DNA from: Chlamydiales bacterium
GTDB lineage: Bacteria > Chlamydiota > Chlamydiia > Chlamydiales > JACKPQ01
Direction: 5' to 3'
Assembly: GCA_024233435.1 (NCBI GenBank)
Contig: JACKPQ010000001.1
Coordinates: forward strand, 496,001 to 560,000
Length of the DNA stretch: 64,000 nucleotides
A program made the translations under genes and the position numbers. Of the stretch, positions 35,691 to 43,185 are shown in pieces (within the stretch, counting starts at the first letter, position 1; every line of letters starts with the position of its first letter). The notes beneath the pieces are model-generated. The model made no database searches. It was not told the origin of the DNA and was given only the letters and a program-made list of their open reading frames with translations.

Positions 35691-36473
35691 TTATAGATCC
35701 ACCTTTGCGCCCTTATCAAGCAGCAGTTCTACGATGTCTTTGTAGCCCTCTCTAGCAGCATAATGAAGCGGTGCAAGGCCGCTATTACCTTGAGCCTCAG
35801 CGCTCGCGCCATTTTGTAAATTAGGGTTTTCGACCTTAGTACGTAGCAGTTCTACGATGTCTTTGTTGCCCTCTCTATCAGCCAAATCAAGCGGCGTACT
35901 GCCCCATCTGTCTTGAGTCTCAATGCTCGCGCCATGCTGAAGTAGCAGTTCTACGATGTCTTTGTTGCCCTTAAAAGCAGCCAAATGAAGCAGCGTATAG
36001 TCGCCAACCTTTCTATTTGGGTCTGCTCCATACGTTAAAAGTGCAATAACTGTTGGTGCCTTATCGAGAACTCTTTTACCTAACTCTTCGCATATTGATG
36101 CTAGTTTAGAGTTGAATAATTCAATTAAATTGTCCTGCTGTTTTATTGATATATCGGTGGCTACTAAGTCAAGTTCTCCGCTCTTGCCGCGTATGACATA
36201 GTGTTCAGAGAGCAAACCTTCAGCAATAAGGGTCGATAAAGCTTCAAAATTGCTATTAGATGGATTAAGTCCTAACGCGCTGTGCCCAACCTTTTGAACT
36301 TGCGGGGATGGCGTTTCTGGCAGATGAACTCTATGAGGAGTCCCGGATTGAACGGTTGGTGAGCTACCGAGAATAAGCTGATCTATCTCAGGAAAAAACT
36401 CTTGAGGAGTTGTAGGAGGTTTTGTAAATTTAGCGGAGTGAGCTCCACTTACTTGTGGTGACGGATGTGACAT
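35691..36473 (-). CDS. ankyrin-repeat protein with MSHP leader, ended by a nonsense codon (ANK7)
   Basis: The 260-residue protein has the MSHPSPQVSG leader, the shared block and core domain, and three ankyrin repeats. It ends at a TAA (35691-35693) inside what would be the next repeat. The same position in ANK10 reads CAA (Gln), and the frame continues after the stop through the standard DGNTPLDVAR and LLTPTS ending to about 35616. A single C-to-T change therefore truncated it recently. Its first ~150 residues differ from ANK8 at essentially one position. Confidence 0.85.
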   Translation of the reverse strand: MSHPSPQVSGAHSAKFTKPPTTPQEFFPEIDQLILGSSPTVQSGTPHRVHLPETPSPQVQKVGHSALGLNPSNSNFEALSTLIAEGLLSEHYVIRGKSGELDLVATDISIKQQDNLIELFNSKLASICEELGKRVLDKAPTVIALLTYGADPNRKVGDYTLLHLAAFKGNKDIVELLLQHGASIETQDRWGSTPLDLADREGNKDIVELLRTKVENPNLQNGASAEAQGNSGLAPLHYAAREGYKDIVELLLDKGAKVDL

Positions 36474-36716
36474 TTACCATTTCCTGCTTGTTTTATGTAT
36501 TCCCTGATTTTGAAGCTTATCCGTATTCTTTTCAACCAATTTCATTTCTTAAAACAATGTAAAATTGCCTTGTTTTAGAGGGTAACACGCTATTGCTAGG
36601 TTATAAATGATTTCTACGAGGATCTCAATGCCCTTTGGTATGAGGTCGGGCAAGACCACCCTATTTGCTCTTCTAAGAGCAGAAAACCACGCTTGAAGCC
36701 CTTGGATCGCCAAGGT
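36474..36716 (+). repeat. spacer repeat with methyltransferase 5' relict (relict e)
   Basis: This 242-nt spacer is nearly identical to those at 37577 and 39979. Methyltransferase-derived codons occupy 36606-36716 on the plus strand, preceded by the promoter-like TTGCCTTGTTTTAGAGGG and CGCTATTGCTAGG. On the minus strand it provides the leader of ANK7's neighbour ANK8 at its far end and the 3' end joint. Confidence 0.85.
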
Positions 36717-37576
36717 TATGAAGTGGGGGTTAGAAGTTCAACAATTTTCAGCAGTTCTACGATGTCTTTTTTGCCCTCTCTATCAGCCAAATCAAGCGGC
36801 GTACTGCCCCATCTGTCTTGAGTCTCAATGCTCGCGCCATGCTGAAGTAGCAGTTCTACGATGTCTTTGTTGCCCTTAAAAGCAGCCAAATGAAGCGGCG
36901 TGCTTTCCTCAGCATCTTGCACATCCACCTTTGCGCCCCTATTAAGTAGCAGTTTTGCGATGTCTTTGTTGCCCTTTTTAGCAGCCAAATGAAGCGGCGT
37001 TGTGCCCATAACATCTTGCACATCCACCTTTACGTCCTTAGCAAGTAGCATTTCTACGATGTCTTTGTTGCCCTCAATAGCAGCCAAATGAAGCAGCGTA
37101 TAGTCGCCAACCTTTCTATTTGGGTCTGCTCCATACGTTAAAAGTGCAATAACTGCTGGTGCCTTATCGAGAACTCTTTTACCTAACTCTTCGCATATTG
37201 ATGCTAGTTTAGAGTTGAATAATTCAATTAAATTGTCCTGCTGTTTTATTGATATATCGGTGGCTACTAAGTCAAGTTCTCCGCTCTTGCCGCGTATGAC
37301 ATAGTGTTCAGAGAGCAAACCTTCAGCAATAAGGGTCGATAAAGCTTCAAAATTGCTATTAGATGGATTAAGTCCTAACGCGCTGTGCCCAACCTTTTGA
37401 ACTTGCGGGGATGGCGTTTCTGGCAGATGAACTCTATGAGGAGTCCCGGATTGAACGGTTGGTGAGCTACCGAGAATAAGCTGATCTATCTCAGGAAAAA
37501 ACTCTTGAGGAGTTGTAGGAGGTTTTGTAAATTTAGCGGAGTGAGCTCCACTTACTTGTGGTGACGGATGTGACAT
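36716..37576 (-). CDS. ankyrin-repeat protein with MSHP leader (ANK8)
   Basis: The 286-residue protein has the MSHPSPQVSG leader, the core domain and four ankyrin repeats. The junction EGKKDIVELLKIVELLTPTS shows that the last repeat was shortened by an internal deletion between two copies of IVELL. The leader and core are nearly identical to ANK7 at the DNA level over about 500 bp, so the pair is a recent tandem duplication with a unit of about 1.1 kb. No F-box or membrane helix is present. Confidence 0.88.
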   Translation of the reverse strand: MSHPSPQVSGAHSAKFTKPPTTPQEFFPEIDQLILGSSPTVQSGTPHRVHLPETPSPQVQKVGHSALGLNPSNSNFEALSTLIAEGLLSEHYVIRGKSGELDLVATDISIKQQDNLIELFNSKLASICEELGKRVLDKAPAVIALLTYGADPNRKVGDYTLLHLAAIEGNKDIVEMLLAKDVKVDVQDVMGTTPLHLAAKKGNKDIAKLLLNRGAKVDVQDAEESTPLHLAAFKGNKDIVELLLQHGASIETQDRWGSTPLDLADREGKKDIVELLKIVELLTPTS

Positions 37577-37819
37577 TTACCATTTCCTGCTTGTTTTATG
37601 TATTCCCTGATTTTGAAGCTTATCCGTATTCTTTTCAACCAATTTCATTTCTTAAAACAATGTAAAATTGCCTTGTTTTAGAGGGTAACACGCTATTGCT
37701 AGGTTATAAATGATTTCTACGAGGATCTCAATGCCCTTTGGTATGAGGTCGGGCAAGACCACCCTATTTGCTCTTCTAAGAGCAGAAAACCACGCTTGAA
37801 GCCCTTGGATCGCCAAGGT
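37577..37819 (+). repeat. spacer repeat with methyltransferase 5' relict (relict f)
   Basis: Nearly identical to the spacer at 36474-36716. Methyltransferase-derived bases lie at 37709-37819 and carry the same extra T as the other copies, so the frameshift was present before the unit multiplied. Confidence 0.85.
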
Positions 37820-39978
37820 TATGAAGTGGGGGTTAGAAGTTCAACAATTTCCATATGGCCCTCTTGACGCGCTAAATCAAGAGGTGTGTTTCCATCAGCA
37901 TCTTGTACATCCACCTTTGCGCCCATAGCAACTAGCAGTTCTACGATGTCTTTGTAGCCCTCTCTAGCAGCATAATGAAGCGGTGTAGCACTGCAAACAT
38001 CTTGCGTATTCACCACTGCGCCATTATCAACTAGCAGTTTTGCGATGTCTTTGTTGCCATTAATAGCAGCCAAATGAAGCGCTGTTTGACCAAGAATATC
38101 TGGTTTATCAATAGATGCGTGGTTTTTAATTAGAAAAGCTATAATATCTTTGCTTCCTTTTCGAACGGCGTAATGAAGTGGTGTTTTATCCGATCTATCA
38201 CATGCCTCAATATTTGCTCCATGTTTTAGCAGAAGTTCTACTAGCTCTTTCGTATCCCACTCAACAGCATAATGAAGTGGTGTTTTATCCAATCTATCAC
38301 ATGCCTCAATACATGCTCCATGTTTTAGCAGAAGTTCTACTAGCTCTTTGCTGCCCTTTCTAACAGCTTCATGAAGCGGCGTGATACCGTAGGCATTTTT
38401 TGCGTTACTGGATGCGCCATAGTTTAGCAATTGACGCGCGACAATTGTGTTACCATGGACTGCAGCATAGTGCAGCGGTCTGTTGAGCCATTTATCTATT
38501 AGATTAACACTACAACGACCTTTTTGTAGTAAAGCAACCATTATTTTTTCTTTGTTAACCAAGCTAGCAGCTCTGTGAAGGTAACAACCGTGATCCCTAC
38601 GATTTATATAAAAGCCCGGTCTTTGGACAAGCAGATTTACAATTTCTATTTTATTCCGATACATAGCTATATATAGAGGTATATCGTCGTCCCTATCAAT
38701 TGGATTAACATCCGCCCCAGATTTTAGCAGCACGGATGCGAGCGCCCTATTTCCATAGAATGCAGCTGCATGAAGAGCTGTATTGCCGCTTATATCACGT
38801 GCATGGATATCTGCTTGAAAAGCTAGAAGCACAGTTGCAGCTTTTCCATAGAGGGAGTTAGCAGTTAGATGAAGGGGAGTCTCCTCCATATTATTTCTTA
38901 TATTCACGTCAACTACACCACTCTTCAGGAATAGAAGTAGGATAGCTTTTTTACCATTAAAAGCAGCCATGTGAAACGGTGTGTTGTTATTTTTATCTCG
39001 TGCATTCATAGCTGCCCCATGACCTAGTAGCAATTCTACGATATCTTTATTGCCTCTAAAAGCGGCCCTGTGAAGCGGCGTTTGTTTACCATTATCGCGT
39101 GAATCAACAATCGCTTGATATTTAAGAAGCATAGACACGATAGCTTTTTTGCCGTTGTAAGCCGCAACATGAAGAGGCGTATTTCCGTTGCTATCTGGTG
39201 CGTTGACTTCCGCACCACCTTTAAGTAGCATAGATACGACGTGTTTATTGTCCGAGGATGCTGCCAAATGAAGGGGTGTTTTCCCATTTTTATCTCTTGC
39301 GTTGATTTCAGCACCACCTTTAAGTAGCATAGATATGACGCCTCTATTGCCCGAGAACACTTCTTGATGAAGAAGTGTTTGGCAAGAATCAGCCCGTTCA
39401 TTAACGTCTGCGCCATATTTTATCAGTAAAGATGCGATATCGAAAAATCTATTTGCTAAAGCAAAATATAAGGCGGATTTTCCATGCAATTCATCCTTGA
39501 TTTTTGTATTGGCTCCACACATTAGAAGCACACAAAGCATTGGCATGAGTCTATTTTGATCATAAGCACTGCGACATTCGAATAGTAGTTTTTTGCTAAG
39601 TGACGGTTCTATCTGTGTCCACATCGTTTGTACTTGGCCAATAGTTGCTCCAAAATTAACTTCCAAGTCCTCATGAAATATGACACATTGCCTAGGGATC
39701 GCAACTGTGTTAATAAGGGAGATTAAAGCTTCTGCTAAAGAGGTATTAGATATACCAAGTTTTAATACATTGTACCCAATCTGTTGTGCTCGCTTAGTTA
39801 TATCTTTTTGCTCTTCACTGTTGCAAGGCTCACTAAATATTTCAGTAACTTTTAATTCTTTTGGCTGCAAGCTTACTGGAGCAGATGGAACTATCTTTAT
39901 GGATTGATTTTCAGTAGTTCTGGGAGATCCTTTAACTATAGTGGGAACCGCACCTACTTGCGCTGACGGATGTGACAT
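37819..39978 (-). CDS. large ankyrin-repeat protein with diverged MSHP leader (ANK9)
   Basis: The 719-residue protein starts MSHPSAQVGAVP, but the following leader and core domain are strongly diverged from ANK6 to ANK8 (core about 80-160, ending CGANTK). About 17 ankyrin repeats follow, several with non-consensus sequences, and it ends LLTPTS. Repeats 12 to 14 are near copies of one another (LVELLLKHGA and IEACDR recur). The last repeats are nearly the same as those of ANK10, including KNHASIDKPDILGQTALH, so repeat blocks have been exchanged between neighbours. Its greater divergence suggests it is an older member. Confidence 0.9.
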   Translation of the reverse strand: MSHPSAQVGAVPTIVKGSPRTTENQSIKIVPSAPVSLQPKELKVTEIFSEPCNSEEQKDITKRAQQIGYNVLKLGISNTSLAEALISLINTVAIPRQCVIFHEDLEVNFGATIGQVQTMWTQIEPSLSKKLLFECRSAYDQNRLMPMLCVLLMCGANTKIKDELHGKSALYFALANRFFDIASLLIKYGADVNERADSCQTLLHQEVFSGNRGVISMLLKGGAEINARDKNGKTPLHLAASSDNKHVVSMLLKGGAEVNAPDSNGNTPLHVAAYNGKKAIVSMLLKYQAIVDSRDNGKQTPLHRAAFRGNKDIVELLLGHGAAMNARDKNNNTPFHMAAFNGKKAILLLFLKSGVVDVNIRNNMEETPLHLTANSLYGKAATVLLAFQADIHARDISGNTALHAAAFYGNRALASVLLKSGADVNPIDRDDDIPLYIAMYRNKIEIVNLLVQRPGFYINRRDHGCYLHRAASLVNKEKIMVALLQKGRCSVNLIDKWLNRPLHYAAVHGNTIVARQLLNYGASSNAKNAYGITPLHEAVRKGSKELVELLLKHGACIEACDRLDKTPLHYAVEWDTKELVELLLKHGANIEACDRSDKTPLHYAVRKGSKDIIAFLIKNHASIDKPDILGQTALHLAAINGNKDIAKLLVDNGAVVNTQDVCSATPLHYAAREGYKDIVELLVAMGAKVDVQDADGNTPLDLARQEGHMEIVELLTPTS

Positions 39979-40221
39979 TTACCATTTCCTGCTTGTTTTA
40001 TGTATTGCCTGATTTTGAAGCTTATCCGTATTCTTTTCAACCAATTTCATTTCCTAAAACAATGTAAAATTGCCTTGTTTTAGAGGGTAACACGCTATTG
40101 CTAGGTTATAAATGATTTCTACGAGGATCTCAATGCCCTTTGGTATGAGGTCGGGCAAGACCACCCTATTTGCTCTTCTAAGAGCAGAAAACCACGCTTG
40201 AAGCCCTTGGATCGCCAAGGT
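39979..40221 (+). repeat. spacer repeat with methyltransferase 5' relict (relict g)
   Basis: Fourth close copy of the spacer, with methyltransferase-derived bases at 40111-40221. It differs from relicts e and f at a few positions (for example ATTGCC instead of ATTCCC near its left end). Confidence 0.85.
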
Positions 40222-41348
40222 TATGAAGTGGGAGTTAGAAGTTCAACAATTTCCACATGGCCCTCTTGACGCGCTACATCAAGAGGTGTGTTTCCATCAA
40301 CATCTTGTAGATCCACCTTTGCGCCCATAGCAACTAGCAGTTTTACGATGTCTCTTTTGCCCTCTCTAGCAGCCAAATGAAGCGCTGTTTGACCAAAATT
40401 GTCTTTTATATCAATGGTTGCGCTTTTTTCAATTAGAAAAGCTGCGATCTCTTTGTTTCCTCTTAGAGCGGCACAATGAAGTGCTGTTTGACCAAGAATA
40501 TCTGGTTTATCAATAAATGCGTGGTTTTTAATTAGAAAAGCTATAATATCTTCGCTTCCTTTTCGAACGGCGTAATGAAGTGGTGTTTTACCGTAGATAT
40601 CTCGTTCATCAATACATGCGTTGTTTTTAAGCAATAAAGTTAAAGTTTTTTCATCTCCTTTGTGCACAGCATAGTGAAGCGGTGTTTGCTTTAAACTATT
40701 TTCTGCATTAACATTTGCTCCCATTTTTAGTAGTAGATATACAGCATCCAAATAGTCATTCATAATAGCATAGTGTAGGACGGAGTCTTCAGAAAATTCA
40801 TTATTTATCATGCCATCTATAACAGTATAAAATTCAGTAGAGCCAGCAGGTAATTGATTCTTTGTATTTGGGTTAGCTCCACACATTATAAGGGCTTTTA
40901 TCAATACTGCTACTTCATTTTTATCTTCAGACAAATTTTCCCATAAAGATATAAGCGATTTATTTAATTCATCTTTTAGGTTTGTCTTTTTTTCATGTTG
41001 AAACCTTTTAAAGGTAGCAACACAGTCGATTTCACTTTTCTCATCTTTGACTTGGTACTCACTTAATGGGCCTTTTAAAGCAAGAATACGAAAGCTATCT
41101 AAGTATTTTACAGCCTTAGTAAAATCAGTATCTTTGTATCCAGAGCCTTTAGCTTGCTTTAGCACCATAGATTGCGTGATGTCCTTGAATCGTTTGTTAA
41201 CCAGCGCTACCCCTATTAACTGGCTCCGAGATAAAAAACTAAAGATAGCTTCAAGCATCTCGTCAGGTAAATCTGTGAGAGTTTCTGGACTTTTCTTAAC
41301 GGTGCTTGCTCGTAAAGCTGGATTTATTGGCGATAACTGTTGAGTCAT
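40221..41348 (-). CDS. F-box ankyrin-repeat protein (ANK10)
   Basis: The 375-residue protein has the MTQQ start, an F-box at about 23-62 (LTDLPDEMLEAIFSFLSR), the shared core domain (ending CGANPN after a longer linker) and about six ankyrin repeats, ending LLTPTS. The first 62 residues are almost identical to ANK5, while the C-terminal repeats are shared with ANK9. It is therefore a mosaic of an F-box-type front and an MSHP-type back. The glutamine at the position that is a stop in ANK7 is intact here. A role as a host ubiquitin-ligase adaptor is inferred. Confidence 0.9.
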   Translation of the reverse strand: MTQQLSPINPALRASTVKKSPETLTDLPDEMLEAIFSFLSRSQLIGVALVNKRFKDITQSMVLKQAKGSGYKDTDFTKAVKYLDSFRILALKGPLSEYQVKDEKSEIDCVATFKRFQHEKKTNLKDELNKSLISLWENLSEDKNEVAVLIKALIMCGANPNTKNQLPAGSTEFYTVIDGMINNEFSEDSVLHYAIMNDYLDAVYLLLKMGANVNAENSLKQTPLHYAVHKGDEKTLTLLLKNNACIDERDIYGKTPLHYAVRKGSEDIIAFLIKNHAFIDKPDILGQTALHCAALRGNKEIAAFLIEKSATIDIKDNFGQTALHLAAREGKRDIVKLLVAMGAKVDLQDVDGNTPLDVARQEGHVEIVELLTPTS

Positions 41349-41436
41349 GAATTATCTTGGACTTGGTTATCCATTTTGCGACCTGGTTTTATAGCTTATT
41401 TTCAAGGATTGGGTTATCTTTTTAATCCGCAAATGC

Positions 41437-41922
41437 CTAGATTAGGAGTTCCCAATTTCTGAGAATATCTAAAGACCCATCTTTAATATGTTTTCCATCA
41501 CACCTCTCCGGCGCATTAGCTCTTGCACCATTATTTTTCAGAAATTCTACGATCTTTTGGCTAACTTGAAAACAGAAAGCCAAATCAAGTGGCGTACGTT
41601 TATGGCAATCCTCTTCATTAATTTTTGCCTCATTTTCAACAAGAAAGATTGCAGAGCCCTCTTGTCCCATGGAAATAGCCCAATGAAGCGGTGTTTGTCC
41701 TTTATGATCTTTTGCATTAACATCCTCACCTCTTTGAAGCAGCAGGGATAAGGTATCTATATTACTCAGTCCAGCCGCTAGATGTATGACAGATGTTTCA
41801 AATAGTGAATCTGGAAACTCTTTGATTTAGGCTTCAAGATCTCGCAGCTTTTCTTCAGGTTCTGCAACTATAAGGTTTTCTGTAACTATGGATCTAATTA
41901 TTGGCCTTATAGAGAACAACAT
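41437..41922 (-). pseudogene. broken ankyrin-repeat gene (ANK11)
   Basis: A minus-strand frame starts with ATG at 41922, reads MLFSIRPIIRSIVTEN and then meets an in-frame TAA at 41827-41829. After the stop it continues as recognisable ankyrin sequence (VNAKDHKGQTPLHWAISMG, then INEEDCHKRTPLDLAF) to the TAG at 41437. One nonsense codon splits it. The part from an internal ATG at 41670 could still yield a 77-residue fragment, but with no ribosome site worth noting. Confidence 0.7.
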
Positions 41923-42016
41923 AGGCTATCTCCTTCTTGTTTATTTTATGGATTGATTTTGAAGGCTAAATGCATTAATTGCAATTGATTCCTTTCAAAA
42001 AAGCCAAAAAATTGTC

Positions 42017-42044
42017 TTGCTTTTAGAGAGATATGCGCTATTGT
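42017..42044 (+). promoter_or_regulatory. candidate promoter of the methyltransferase gene
   Basis: TTGCTT (42017-42022), a 16-nt spacer and TATTGT (42039-42044) precede the ATG at 42054. The predicted start of transcription is only about 3 nt before the ATG. The same block is present, more or less altered, in relicts a to g. Confidence 0.4.
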
Positions 42045-42053
42045 TAGGCTATT

Positions 42054-42806
42054 ATGGAAGTTAGCGCGTCAATCATCAATAATGATTTCTACGAGGACCT
42101 CAACGCCCTTTGGTATGAGGGCGGGCAAGACCACCCTATTGCTCTTTTAAGGGCGGAAAACCGCGTTAGAAGCCCCTGGATCGCCAAGGTCTTGGAAGAG
42201 AAGGGAAAGCCTGCATGCAAGGTTTTAGATGTGGGGTGCGGTGCTGGGCTGCTTTCTAATTTTTTAGCTCTTCTTGGCCACAGTGTGCACGGGATTGACC
42301 TTTCTGCTATGTCTCTTAAATATGCGCGCGAGCGGGATGTCACTAAGAGTGTTAATTATCGGATTGGGAATGCGATGGAGATGCCTTTTGACGATGCTTC
42401 ATTCGATGTCATCTGCGCCATGGACCTTTTAGAGCACGTCGAGGAGCCTGCAAAAGTGATCCAGGAAAGCGCTCGTTTATTAAAACCTGATGGTTTGTTC
42501 TTCTTCCATACTTTTAACCGCAATTGGCTCTCTAATCTCATGATCATTAAAGCCGTTGAGTGGTTCATTCCTAAAACACCCAAAAATATGCATGTTTACG
42601 ATCTGTTTATTAAACCTACAGAGCTTGAGTATATGTGCTTGAAATCTGGATTTGAAAAGCCGCAATTTGTGGGTCTGCGACCAGATCTTTTGAGTAAAGG
42701 TGTTTGGAGAATGGTTCTTAAGCAACGTGTTGAATCAGATTTTACTTTTAAGTTTTGCAAATCGCTATCCACGGGTTACTGCGGCTTTACAGCTCTTTCT
42801 CCTTAA
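42054..42806 (+). CDS. UbiG-like SAM-dependent methyltransferase, probable polyketide-cluster member
   Basis: The 250-residue enzyme has the class I methyltransferase motif I VLDVGCGAGLLSNFLALLGH (about 58-77), the acidic end of strand beta-2 in IDLS, and the motif II/III region SFDVICAMDLLEHV. The N-terminal NNDFYEDLNALWYE and the FIPKTPKNMHVYDLFIKP segment are typical of UbiG O-methyltransferases that act on phenolic quinone precursors. No other ubiquinone genes are in the window. Its 5' end matches the 3' end of the membrane gene at 26203-26228, and relict b joins the two, so it probably belonged to the polyketide synthase operon and methylates a phenolic or pyrone hydroxyl. The gene end overlaps the next gene by 20 nt, convergently. 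Confidence 0.87.
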   Translation: MEVSASIINNDFYEDLNALWYEGGQDHPIALLRAENRVRSPWIAKVLEEKGKPACKVLDVGCGAGLLSNFLALLGHSVHGIDLSAMSLKYARERDVTKSVNYRIGNAMEMPFDDASFDVICAMDLLEHVEEPAKVIQESARLLKPDGLFFFHTFNRNWLSNLMIIKAVEWFIPKTPKNMHVYDLFIKPTELEYMCLKSGFEKPQFVGLRPDLLSKGVWRMVLKQRVESDFTFKFCKSLSTGYCGFTALSP

Positions 42807-43158
42807 GAACGACTTTGCGATGCGTGATTGGCCCGTTATATGTCGATTTTGTTAAAGCAATAGTGCTTGGCAGGCGGATATTCCAGATTTTTCGTTTGGG
42901 CATGGTTTTTGCAGAGCTTATTTCGTAAAAGTGCATTAGGTGTAGATCTTGTTTGTCAAAGCACTGATTGGAGATCTCTTTTTTTCTAGAAATGGCATAA
43001 GATTTTGATGCTTTAATAGCTGGCAGGGCCAGTGTTTTTAAAAGCTTTTGAAAAATAGATAAATGCAACTGAAACCCCTTAAGAGCACTTGCGCATTTCT
43101 CAGGGGGTTTAATGGATTTCTGGGCTTGTTCTTTTAGCTTATCATCGAGTGTTTTCAT
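42787..43158 (-). CDS. small basic protein of unknown function
   Basis: The 123-residue protein is Lys-rich and without a membrane segment or recognisable domain. Its frame is uninterrupted and the composition is protein-like, but there is no homology I recognise. The last 20 nt overlap the methyltransferase gene convergently. It lies 27 nt downstream of the malic enzyme stop on the same strand and could be co-transcribed with it. Confidence 0.5.
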   Translation of the reverse strand: MKTLDDKLKEQAQKSIKPPEKCASALKGFQLHLSIFQKLLKTLALPAIKASKSYAISRKKEISNQCFDKQDLHLMHFYEISSAKTMPKRKIWNIRLPSTIALTKSTYNGPITHRKVVLKEKEL

Positions 43159-43185
43159 GGCATCACATTATGCCATACTAAAAAT

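Noticed and set aside
42054..42806. Ubiquinone biosynthesis gene ubiG proper
   Set aside because: The fold and motifs fit, but no other quinone gene is in the window and the operon evidence ties it to the polyketide synthase; the symbol was therefore not assigned.
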